Shown one piece after another: positions 52,111 through 60,347 of a stretch of DNA of 64,000 bases. The notes below the pieces were generated by a model. It was not told where the DNA came from. It ran no database searches and saw only the letters and a program-made list of their open reading frames with translations. The stretch is from Azorhizobium oxalatiphilum (GTDB lineage: Bacteria; Pseudomonadota; Alphaproteobacteria; Rhizobiales; Xanthobacteraceae), in NCBI RefSeq assembly GCF_014635325.1, contig NZ_BMCT01000011.1:62001-126000 (forward strand), written 5' to 3'. A program made the position numbers and the translations under genes. Position 1 is the first letter of the stretch. Each line of letters begins with the position of its first letter.

Positions 52111-54816
52111 ATGTCCGGTTTGAGCGTTTCGCGGATCTCGGTTCTGGTGGCGCTCGGCGCCGGTCTGCTGGCATCTGCGCCCGCGCGTGCGCAGACACAG
52201 ACCTTCACGCCGAGGCTGGACGGGTGCGAGCAGATGCTCGCCAAAGGCGACCGGGCGCAGGGCGTTCCCTGCCTGCGGCGCGCGCTGAAAACGCTCGCGG
52301 CCGGCACCGACGATGACAGGACGCTCACCGCCTATCGCGAATGGGCTGAGGCCTTCCAGCGCAGCCGCGAAACCGAGACCGCCAAAGCCCTGTTCGAGGA
52401 AGGGCTCGCCACCAGGGCGGCGCAAAAGCCCAGCATCCAGCTGGGGCTGCTGCATTTCTATTATTCCTACCGCCTGCTCCAGCATACGCCGGACACCGCC
52501 GCCTCGCTGGATCATGCCCGCAAGGCGCTGGACATTCTGGAGCGCATGGCGGGCCCGGATGCCTATGACACCATCTCCGCCCGCGACAATCTGGCGAGCC
52601 AGCTCACCAATTCCGGCGCCATTGCGCTCGGGCTCAATCTGGCGGAAGCCAATTACGAGGCGGCCGAGCGTGCGCTGGGCGAGGATGAGCCGCTCACCTG
52701 GCGCACCGCCAACAATTTCGCCGAGGGGCTGCGCTCCATCGGCCGGCCGGAAGCCGCCGTTCCCATCGACCGCATGCTGCTCAGGAAGCGCATCAAGCAT
52801 TATGGGGAAGGGTCGATTCAGGCGCTGGTGAGCGCCAGCAATCAGGGGCTCAATTATCTGGAGCTGGGCGACAAGGAGCAGGCGCTGCGCCATTTCGACC
52901 TTCAGGCGCGTTTCGGGAAAAAACTCGCCGATCCGCGCTCCGAGCATGAGGCGCAGGGCTACGCCTGGGCCACCTATGCCGCGATCCTGTTCGATCCCGA
53001 CCGCCAGACGCGGCCGAAGTCGCTGGAGACACTCACCGAGATCAAGAACTGGCGCAGCGCGCCGGAACTCATGCAGGTGAAGGCCGCCCAGCTTGCCGCC
53101 ACGGTGGCCGAGAAGCAGGGCAAGGTGCGGCAGGGGCTCTCCTTGCGCGAGGCGGCCTATGAGATCTCGAAGGCCACCTATACGGAGCGCAACCCGCTCA
53201 CCTTCGATGCGCTGCTCGGCGTGGCCGAGGCCCATGTGCGCAATCAGGAACCCGACAAGGCGCTGGCCCTGTTCATCAGGCTCGACACCACGCTGCACGC
53301 CTGGGCCTTGCAGGAGATCGGCACGTCCGGCAACCGCTTCATCGCCGAGACCACGCGCGTGCTGGCGGACAATTTCCTCTATGCCTTCGGCCGCTTCGCG
53401 CTGGCAGAACCGAGCGCCCGCTCAGCATTCGCGGACGCCGCCGGCCGCTGGAAGACCATGGAGAGCGGCACCCGCGTGCGCCTGCGCCAGATGGTCGATC
53501 AACTGCCCGACGATCTGCGCCCGCAGGCGCAGGAGGTGATCCGCCTCATGGGCCAGCAGCAGGAGGTGCTCTCCGAGCGCCGCTCGGCCGCCGATCGCGT
53601 GGCCGATGCCGCGCTGGCGGCGGATGCCAAGGCCAAGCTCGCCACGCTGGAAGCGCGCCTCAAGGACATGCCGGCCCCGAGCGGCATGGTCGCCGAGGCG
53701 CTGGCGGACAAGGACGCGCTGGTCAATTTCGTGGTCATCACCCGCCGCGCGGGCCTGCGCAGCAGCGCGGACGCCATCGAGGATGTGCGCCTCGTCGCGG
53801 TGGTGCGTCGCAAGGGCCTGACCCCGGCGCTGCATGATTACGGCCCGCTGGACGGGATCGCCGACAGGCTGGTGGCCGAGCGCAAGCCCAAAGGCGAAGA
53901 TACGCGCGATGCCGGCAAGGAGAAGGCCGGCGGTGCGGGCTTCAACGATGTGCTCCTTGCCCCGCTGGCCGGCGCCCTCGGCGGCGCTGAGCGGCTGTTC
54001 ATCGTACCCTCGGCCGAACTTTACGCCGTGCCCTTCCCGCTGCTGCGCGACGATGCGGGCCGTTATCTCGACGAGCGCTTCGAGGTGCATATCCTCACCC
54101 GCGAGGATGCGGTACTCACCGCCGGCCGCAATGATCGCCTGGCATCCGGCGGCAAGGCGCTGCTGGCCGGCGGGCTCGATTTCTCCAGCGGCAAGGAGAA
54201 GGGCGCGCGGGCACTGCCCGCGACGGCCCGGGAAGTCAGCCAGATCGACACGGTGCTCGCGAGCGCCGGCTACAGCACCACCCTGCTCACCGGCGCCGCC
54301 GGCACCGAGCCGGCGCTGAAGGCGGCGATCCCGCAGGCCTCCATCGTGCATCTGGCCACCCACGGCTTCTTCGAGGAGCCCGAGCGCGGTGTCAGCGCGC
54401 TGTGGCGGGCGGGCCTCGTGCTGGCCCGTTCCGGCGACGACAAGCCGCCGCGTCCCAATCCCACGGACGGCTTCCTCTATGCGCAGGAGCTGATGGGCTG
54501 GGACCTGTCGGCGGTGGATCTGGTGGTGCTGTCCGCCTGCGAGACCGGGGCGGGCGATGAAAGCGCGGTGAGCGCCATTCGCGGCCTGCCCACGGCGCTG
54601 GGCATTGCCGGGGCGCGGCGCTCGCTGCTCACCCTGTGGCCGGTGGCGGATACGGGGGCGGCGAACTTCATGATCGCCTTCTACAAGCACGCGGCCGAGC
54701 CCGGCACCACGTACGCCGCCGCGCTGCGCCAGACCCGCCGCGATGCCATCGCCGGCAAGATCAGGGGCGCGGAAGACCCGGATCTGTGGGCGAGTTTCGT
54801 GATGTTCGAGGGGTGA
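52111..54816 (+). CDS. Exported TPR-CHAT domain protein (caspase-like)
   Basis: A 901-residue protein. A signal peptide (ISVLVALGAGLLASAPARAQ) is followed by helical TPR-like repeats (about 30-480), then a C-terminal CHAT domain with the catalytic pair His751 in VHLATHGFF and Cys810 in VVLSACETG. CHAT domains are caspase/separase-like proteases. TPR-CHAT proteins in bacteria include the TPR-activated protease of type III-E CRISPR systems and many of unknown role. The export signal puts this one in the periplasm. It is an independent gene after the serA terminator. Confidence 0.85.
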   Translation: MSGLSVSRISVLVALGAGLLASAPARAQTQTFTPRLDGCEQMLAKGDRAQGVPCLRRALKTLAAGTDDDRTLTAYREWAEAFQRSRETETAKALFEEGLATRAAQKPSIQLGLLHFYYSYRLLQHTPDTAASLDHARKALDILERMAGPDAYDTISARDNLASQLTNSGAIALGLNLAEANYEAAERALGEDEPLTWRTANNFAEGLRSIGRPEAAVPIDRMLLRKRIKHYGEGSIQALVSASNQGLNYLELGDKEQALRHFDLQARFGKKLADPRSEHEAQGYAWATYAAILFDPDRQTRPKSLETLTEIKNWRSAPELMQVKAAQLAATVAEKQGKVRQGLSLREAAYEISKATYTERNPLTFDALLGVAEAHVRNQEPDKALALFIRLDTTLHAWALQEIGTSGNRFIAETTRVLADNFLYAFGRFALAEPSARSAFADAAGRWKTMESGTRVRLRQMVDQLPDDLRPQAQEVIRLMGQQQEVLSERRSAADRVADAALAADAKAKLATLEARLKDMPAPSGMVAEALADKDALVNFVVITRRAGLRSSADAIEDVRLVAVVRRKGLTPALHDYGPLDGIADRLVAERKPKGEDTRDAGKEKAGGAGFNDVLLAPLAGALGGAERLFIVPSAELYAVPFPLLRDDAGRYLDERFEVHILTREDAVLTAGRNDRLASGGKALLAGGLDFSSGKEKGARALPATAREVSQIDTVLASAGYSTTLLTGAAGTEPALKAAIPQASIVHLATHGFFEEPERGVSALWRAGLVLARSGDDKPPRPNPTDGFLYAQELMGWDLSAVDLVVLSACETGAGDESAVSAIRGLPTALGIAGARRSLLTLWPVADTGAANFMIAFYKHAAEPGTTYAAALRQTRRDAIAGKIRGAEDPDLWASFVMFEG

Positions 54817-54820
54817 AGAC

Positions 54821-55855
54821 TTACGCCCCGTCCGGCGGCACGGGTGGCACCGGGCGGGCGCGGGTGGCGATCACGATGCCCACCAGCACCAGCACATAGC
54901 CCGCCCCGTGGAACCAGGCGAAACGCTCGCCCAGAAACAGGATGGCCAGCGCCGAGCCGAACACCGGCATCAGGTGCAGGAAGGGCGCCGCCCGGTTGGC
55001 TCCCACCAGTTGCACGCCGCGATTGAAGGCCAGATAGGCGATGAGCGAGGGGCCGGTGCAGATATAGGCCAGCACCAGCAGCGTGAAGCGATCGAAGTGC
55101 AGCGGCACGCCGCTCGCCTGCTCGATGATCGCCGCCGGCACCAACTGCACCGCCCCGATGAGCATGATGCTGGCGAGGAAGGACAGCTGCCCCATGGGCG
55201 GGCGCACCCGCAGGATGGCCATGTAGAAGCCGTAGATCACCAGCGCGATCAGGATCCACACGTCGCCGGCATTGAGCCGAAGATGCAGCAGGGTGTCGGG
55301 ATCGCCCTTGCTGATGATGACGATGACGCCGGCCAGCGAGACGAGAATACCCGTCGCCTGTCCGCCGGAGAGGCGATCGCGGAACAGGAACAGGCTCCAC
55401 AGCGCCACCAGCAGCGGCCCCACGGACTGCACCAGCAGGCCGTTGATGGCCTGCGTATATTGCAGGCCGTAATAGCTCATGGCGTTGTAGCAGGAGATGC
55501 CGCAGGCGGCGAGAACCACCAGCCGCCAGAAGTGCCGGCGGATGAGCGGGGCGTCGCGCTTCAGCTCGGCCCAGGCGAAGGGCAGGATGATGAGCGTGGC
55601 GCCGAACCAGCGCAGGCAGGCGATGGTGATGGGCGGCACCGAGCCGGCCATGAAGCGGCCGAGCACGATGTTGATGGCCCACAGCAGCGAGGTCAGCGTG
55701 AGCAGCGCATAGGGCGCGTTGACGAGCGGCGCCAGCAGGCGGCCGGTGGGGGAGCGGGGGGCATCCGGCTGGTGCGCCTCTCCGGGCGGACTGGCTGGCG
55801 CGGAGTCGGCGGTGCGGCCGCTGGGGGCGGGGCGGGGCATCGGTCCCGGTGACAT
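54821..55855 (-). CDS. EamA/DMT family transporter
   Basis: A 344-residue protein with two EamA repeats of about five helices each (ALLTLTSLLWAINIVLGRF start; GDVWILIALVIYGFYMAIL opening the second) after a proline-rich cytoplasmic N-terminus. Such proteins export amino acids or other metabolites. The start at 55855 has GAGG upstream; an ATG at 55840 is possible, and the open frame up to 55990 is not conserved. It converges on the CHAT gene with only 4 bp between stops. Confidence 0.84.
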   Translation of the reverse strand: MSPGPMPRPAPSGRTADSAPASPPGEAHQPDAPRSPTGRLLAPLVNAPYALLTLTSLLWAINIVLGRFMAGSVPPITIACLRWFGATLIILPFAWAELKRDAPLIRRHFWRLVVLAACGISCYNAMSYYGLQYTQAINGLLVQSVGPLLVALWSLFLFRDRLSGGQATGILVSLAGVIVIISKGDPDTLLHLRLNAGDVWILIALVIYGFYMAILRVRPPMGQLSFLASIMLIGAVQLVPAAIIEQASGVPLHFDRFTLLVLAYICTGPSLIAYLAFNRGVQLVGANRAAPFLHLMPVFGSALAILFLGERFAWFHGAGYVLVLVGIVIATRARPVPPVPPDGA

Positions 55856-56032
55856 CGGTCCTCGTGGCACGTTTCCTGTGGCGCCCGGTGGGCCGGGCGT
55901 CTTCTTGTCAGGCGCCCTTACGAAACGCCCTGCATCCACCTCTACCCCGCCTCGGCCGCCACGGGAAATGAAACTGCGTGGGGAACCCATCTCGTCCGGT
56001 GATGGAGGAGGGAAGTCGCGTTCGGAAACGGC

Positions 56033-56617
56033 TCAGTTCTGCAGCAGCAGGTAGCCCGTGGGATCATCCGGGCAGAGGCCACCGGCGCATTCCAGCACCG
56101 TGGAGGTGCCGTTGGCCAGCGCCAGCAACGCCGCCAGCGCCACCATGGCAAGGCTGAAGGTGGCGGCGGTGGAGGTGGCGCTCCCGGAGGCGGGCGCGTC
56201 CGCCTCTTCCTCGCGCACGAACTGGCCGTCGAACAGCAGCATGGCGGCGCTGCCGAGGATGATGGCCAGATAGACGATGAAGGCCCAGGTGTAGAAATGC
56301 AGGCCCATCAGCGCATCGCCATAGGTGCCGGTGCCGGGCACGATGTGCAGCAGGATCTGCCGCGAGGAGATGCAGGCGCCGAGGAAGGCGGAGAGGATCA
56401 CCACCGCATAATGGCTGGGGCGCGGGCCGAACTTCACGTTGAGCGCAAGGCCCAGCGAGGCGCCCGCGAAGCCCGCGCGCTGGAGGATGCAGAGCGGGCA
56501 GGGGATGTCGCCGAAGGCGATCTGGTCCACGAAGGCGACGATGAGCACGAGGCTCACCGCCAGCAGGCCGAGAGCATTGAGCAGGCGTGCGGTGGGGGCG
56601 TTAAGGAGGCCGATCAT
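56033..56617 (-). CDS. dsbB: Disulfide bond formation protein B
   Basis: A 194-residue inner-membrane protein with four helices. The first periplasmic loop carries CPLC (in IPCPLCILQRAG) and the second loop a Cys pair in LECAGGLC, the two redox centres that pass electrons from DsbA to quinone. The order of the second pair, near the C-terminus, fits the shorter DsbB-like proteins paired with DUF5993. The DUF5993 gene ends 10 bp upstream. Confidence 0.82.
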   Translation of the reverse strand: MIGLLNAPTARLLNALGLLAVSLVLIVAFVDQIAFGDIPCPLCILQRAGFAGASLGLALNVKFGPRPSHYAVVILSAFLGACISSRQILLHIVPGTGTYGDALMGLHFYTWAFIVYLAIILGSAAMLLFDGQFVREEEADAPASGSATSTAATFSLAMVALAALLALANGTSTVLECAGGLCPDDPTGYLLLQN

Positions 56618-56627
56618 CCGTGTGCCC

Positions 56628-56783
56628 TCACAGCACGAGGTTAAGGGCATCGGTGGCGTGCAGGCGGAACAGCACCGCCAGCCCCACCATGGAGAGCGCC
56701 CACAGCATGAGCGCCGCGCCGCGCTGGCCGGAGAAGACGCACAGGAAGGCGGCGAGAATGCCGAAGAAGGGGATGCTCATCAT
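56628..56783 (-). CDS. DUF5993 small membrane protein
   Basis: A 51-residue protein with two hydrophobic helices (PFFGILAAFLCVFSGQRGAA and LMLWALSMVGLAVLFRLHAT). DUF5993 proteins are typically encoded directly before dsbB-like genes, as here, and may help DsbB. The start at the first of two adjacent ATGs is chosen by length; the frame upstream is not conserved. Confidence 0.75.
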   Translation of the reverse strand: MMSIPFFGILAAFLCVFSGQRGAALMLWALSMVGLAVLFRLHATDALNLVL

Positions 56784-56948
56784 GGGGGCGGTCTCTCTCC
56801 TGCGTGGCCTCTCCCGCGCGGCGGCGCCGCAGCGGCTGTGCGCCGGCATGGCCGTTGCGGCGGCAGCTTATAGGGGGCGGGGCTTGCGCGGAACCGGCCG
56901 ACCGAGGCGGGCGGCGCGACAGGCTTCCCCCCTTCGGGGCAGCGACCC

Positions 56949-57041
56949 TGGAGCGTTTCAGTGGTTCATGGAAACACTGAAACGCTCCAACTCTTCGATG
57001 GAGAATGTCTTGCGGCTTCGATTGCGGAGCAATCAAAGCCG
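56949..57041. repeat. Two inverted repeats between DUF5993 and serine hydrolase genes
   Basis: TGGAGCGTTTCAGTG (56949-56963) and CACTGAAACGCTCCA (56975-56989) make 15 perfect pairs around an 11-nt loop. A second hairpin, CGGCTTCGATTGC with GCAATCAAAGCCG (57013-57041, one mismatch), follows and continues into the block shared with 359-374. A simple GC palindrome lies near 57060-57085. The 355-bp gap 56784-57138 holds these repeats and no supported gene. Confidence 0.8.
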
Positions 57042-57138
57042 GACATGCTCCAGGGTCTCCCGCCCCCGAAAGGGGGAGAGGGCGCGTTCCGCGAAAGGGA
57101 AGGGGGCAGGGACACAACCTGCAAACGACCGGATGCGC

Positions 57139-58308
57139 TCAGGTCGCGGCCGGAATGTCCGGCCGCTTCGAGCGCCGGTAGCCGGACTTGTCCTCCGGCG
57201 GGGTCATGCCCTGCATGAGATAGAGCACGTCATTGGCCAGCGAGGAGCAGATCTCGATGCCGCTGGCATCGTTCAGGCCCTCCGTATTGCTGAGCACGAA
57301 CACGCCCGCAGGCGAGGTGGCGCTGCCCGGCGCGGCGCTGGGCAGGAAGGCGATGTAGCTGGAGAAGCCCGGCAGGTCGCCGTCCTTCCACACGGTGGCG
57401 AAGGGCGCGCCGTCATTGGAGCCGAGGAACCAGCCGAGGCCGAGATGATCGCCCCAGCCGGTCTTCACCGGGGTGGAGACGGTCTGCAGCACCGGCAGCA
57501 GGCTGTTGAGCGGCTGCTCCTGCATCAGCCCCATGTTGAACAGGAGCCAGGTCTGCATGTCGTTGGGCGAGGCGACGATGCCGCCCGCGCCATTATAGGC
57601 GGGGAATTGCGGCCAGCCGGGCGGGGCCACGCAATCATAGCTCTGGCCGTTGAAATAATAGCCCTGCGGCAGCGTATCGAGCCGCACCTCGTCGAAGAAC
57701 TGCGCGGAGAGGCCGAGGGGCGAAAAGATCAGGTCGATGACGATCTGCTCATAGGCATCGTCGGTGCCCGCATAGGCCGGCAGCACCGCGCCCATGAGGC
57801 CGAAGCCGAGGTTGGAATAGCGATAGGCCGGCTTCGGGAACGGCGCCATGCTGGTGTAGTTGAGAAAGCCCAGCATGCCCGGCACGGTGTAGGGCTGGGG
57901 CATGTTCGTGGGTTCGTCATCGGCGCTGCCATTGTCCTGCGGCAGGCCGGAGGCATAGTTCACCAGCGAGGTCAGGCTGATGTCGGCGAACTGCGGGCCG
58001 ATCTCCAGCTCGGGATAATCGCCCAGCGTGGCATCTTCCGGCCCCTGCGTGGTCAGGTACCAGGCATAGGCGGTGGCGGCGAAGGTCTTGGACACCGAGG
58101 CGAGCACGAAGGGCGTGTCGGCATCCAGCGTCAACGGCCCGCCATCCTGCCGCTGCACGGCACCGAAGGTGTAGATGGCGGAGAAATCGGGCTCCGGGCT
58201 GGCGATGCCGATGGCGAAGGCGAGGCTGGTGTTGTCTGCCTGCAAGGCGAGATAGGGCGCGACGAGCGCTGCGAGATCGTCTTCGGATGGCTGCACGATA
58301 ATGGTCAT
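57139..58308 (-). CDS. Serine hydrolase, beta-lactamase (class C)-like
   Basis: A 389-residue protein of the beta-lactamase/DD-peptidase fold. The active-site SxxK is in LASVSKTFAAT and the YxN motif is YSN in AYRYSNLGFG; a late strand contains HLGLGWFLG. It has no signal peptide (MTIIVQPSEDDLAALVAPYL), so a cytoplasmic esterase or peptidase role is more likely than antibiotic resistance. GGAGGA precedes the ATG. Confidence 0.8.
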   Translation of the reverse strand: MTIIVQPSEDDLAALVAPYLALQADNTSLAFAIGIASPEPDFSAIYTFGAVQRQDGGPLTLDADTPFVLASVSKTFAATAYAWYLTTQGPEDATLGDYPELEIGPQFADISLTSLVNYASGLPQDNGSADDEPTNMPQPYTVPGMLGFLNYTSMAPFPKPAYRYSNLGFGLMGAVLPAYAGTDDAYEQIVIDLIFSPLGLSAQFFDEVRLDTLPQGYYFNGQSYDCVAPPGWPQFPAYNGAGGIVASPNDMQTWLLFNMGLMQEQPLNSLLPVLQTVSTPVKTGWGDHLGLGWFLGSNDGAPFATVWKDGDLPGFSSYIAFLPSAAPGSATSPAGVFVLSNTEGLNDASGIEICSSLANDVLYLMQGMTPPEDKSGYRRSKRPDIPAAT

Positions 58309-58522
58309 GAAGTCCTCCCCGGTGCTGTGTCCTCGGTAGGCGCGGCGGCCGACAGGGCATCGGCCGGTGGCTGCGCACGGCCGGTGCCGTGTCGCGGGCC
58401 ACGCCGGGATTCAGCTTGCGCCATGGGGTATGGCGTTGTCACGACGGACGGGGGGCTGGGACTGGGACCGGGCCGTGACTGGGGCAGCGCCGGGGATGGG
58501 CCAGGTTCCTTTGGTAGCCGGC

Positions 58523-59458
58523 CTACCAATTGTCCTTGAACTTCTTCCACCCGTCCTCGGTGGTGAGGGTTATCACGGCCTGCTGCATGGTCGCCACGTC
58601 GCGATAGCCGTTCCACCATGAGCCGGACAGCAGGAAAACGGCGGCCATGGAGGCGAGGCAACCCTCGCGGGCGGACTTGACCATGGCTTTGCTCACCTTT
58701 TCCTTCGGCCTCTCCTCACCCTTGATCGCGGATTTAATCCTCTTGCCGAGGGAATGGATCTTCTTGCCGATCCCGACGATCCCGACCGTGCCCACCGACA
58801 GGGCGACGACGCCGGCGTTTCTTTCCTTCTTGTCGATGATGTACTGTATATTGTCGGCGCAATTGCCGCATTTGCAGTAATATGTGGTGCGTTTCCGGGT
58901 CGGGCTCCGGGCATCGTCGCGCAGCGTATAAAGGTTGAAGACCTTTCCCGCTTGGACCGCCACGACAGTCACACCGATCCACAACGCAGCGGCCGCCGAT
59001 ACCGGAGCGAAGGTCACGCCCATGACGGCAGCGCCACTGACGGCCAGGCTATCGACACCCTTTTTCACCCCGTGTTCAAGCGCGGCCTCGCCTGGCTTCC
59101 TGGCAAGCTGCGCGCCACGGTCCGTCAGCGGGCGGGGCGGGCGCGCCGGGCTTGGACGGGGCGGGGGCGAGGGCGGCGGCGTCGCTGACATGAAGCCGGG
59201 ATTCTTGAGCTGGTACGGCAGGATCTTCTCGGGGGTCGGCGGCACGTTGAAGCGCGTCATCGTCGCCTGCTGCTTCTCCAGACTCCAGTAGCCGATGTGG
59301 CTGCTCGCGGGGGAGCGCTGCAGGCCCTTGAAGAGCTTGTCGTCGACGATGTCATCCGCATCGACTTCCTCCGACACTTCCCGCAGCTGTGCCCAGAATT
59401 CCAATGGGCTGATGATGCGGCCAAGCTCTTCCAGTTGCTCCGGCGTAGGCAGTCCCAT
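58523..59458 (-). CDS. Membrane protein of unknown function with CxCxxC motif
   Basis: A 311-residue protein with AGGAGG right before the ATG. Residues 1-60 are a polar helical region, about 90-115 a proline-rich linker, and about 135-175 a hydrophobic hairpin (AVMGVTFAPVSAAAALWIGV). Then comes YYCKCGNCADNIQYIIDKKE, a tight CxCxxC cluster, a second hydrophobic segment (VVALSVGTVGIVGIG), a very basic stretch and a third hydrophobic segment near the C-terminus. No family is recognised. The arrangement recalls secreted effector or membrane-inserting proteins, but nothing proves that. Flanking DNA is gene-poor. Confidence 0.6.
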   Translation of the reverse strand: MGLPTPEQLEELGRIISPLEFWAQLREVSEEVDADDIVDDKLFKGLQRSPASSHIGYWSLEKQQATMTRFNVPPTPEKILPYQLKNPGFMSATPPPSPPPRPSPARPPRPLTDRGAQLARKPGEAALEHGVKKGVDSLAVSGAAVMGVTFAPVSAAAALWIGVTVVAVQAGKVFNLYTLRDDARSPTRKRTTYYCKCGNCADNIQYIIDKKERNAGVVALSVGTVGIVGIGKKIHSLGKRIKSAIKGEERPKEKVSKAMVKSAREGCLASMAAVFLLSGSWWNGYRDVATMQQAVITLTTEDGWKKFKDNW

Positions 59459-60347
59459 GACCCCTCCTCATCGACCGTGCGCCGCAGGCGCCGCAGGCCG
59501 TGATTGCGCGGCGGGCATCCTCGGCCGGGCGTATCGGGCGAATGTGCTGAATGCTGCGGGAGTGAGTTGAAATAGAGAGAAACTATATTTGCTATCTATC
59601 AAGGTGCAGAGCATTCTGCATTTGAATATGGCATGTGGGGGCGCATGAGCTCTGTGCCATTTTTGGGGGTAATTCCGGAGGGGTGATGCGGGAGTGGCCG
59701 GGCGGAGCGGGACCGTCGCCACCTGACCACCTCACCCGACAGACCTCACCTGACCGACCTCGCCTGACAGGCTCACCCATGCGACGCTGAAGGGGCGCGC
59801 CGCCGTGCGCGGGCGCGAGGCGGCGCGCATGGAATTGTTGAGCGGATGATCTGTAAGGTCGCGGATGCGGAGCGCGCACGTCCGGTGCGGCAGGGGGCGA
59901 CGGTGTCTCGGTGGCGCGCTTTCGGCGAGACGGCGGGCCGCGAGGTCCGGCGGCGAATGGAATGCTCGCAATCTGCCCCCGGAACGAAACCGTCAGCATG
60001 AGATGTCAGATGATGAGTTCCAAGCTATTCATTTCGCAACGGAATGAATAGCAAGCAATGGTGGCGGTCATGGTGCCACTGCGTGTGCCATGTCCCTGTG
60101 CCAGCGTGTGCCATCCGCACCCGTTACGCGCACAGGCCCGCCGGGGCCCGCCCGGTCCAGACGCCGCAACGCCTTGCCCGCGCTCACCTTTCCGGAGAGG
60201 CGCAGCAGCCAGAACACCAACCGTGGTCCATTGTGCCAAAACGGGACCATCGGCGTGCCATCCGGGAACGTCCGTGAACACAATGTGTCCGAATCGGATG
60301 CGCGCCGCCGTGCGCACTCCGTTCTGTTTGGAGGTATCGGGAGCCGC
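59459..60347. other. 889-bp gene-poor region with short repeats
   Basis: No supported gene. The region holds three 14-bp tandem units (59729-59770, consensus ACCTCACCTGACAG), an AT-rich patch next to the unknown gene (about 59555-59640), and six GTGCCA words between 60073 and 60275, four of them within 41 bp. It includes the upstream region of the gene at 59458. Its codon patterns do not sustain a convincing frame on either strand. Confidence 0.5.

Noticed and set aside
52111-54816. Type III-E CRISPR-associated TPR-CHAT protease
   Set aside because: No gRAMP effector, repeat array or other Cas gene is near, and the protein carries an export signal.
57139-58308. Beta-lactamase resistance gene
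   Set aside because: The fold and SxxK motif are present but there is no signal peptide, so a role in periplasmic beta-lactam hydrolysis is unlikely.
59729-59770. CRISPR-like repetition
   Set aside because: Three directly adjacent 14-bp units without spacers are a short degenerate tandem repeat, not an array.
60006-60317. Open frames on both strands in the gene-poor region, for example about 103 codons on the minus strand
   Set aside because: No ribosome-binding site, no family features and overlapping alternatives of similar length; treated as noncoding.
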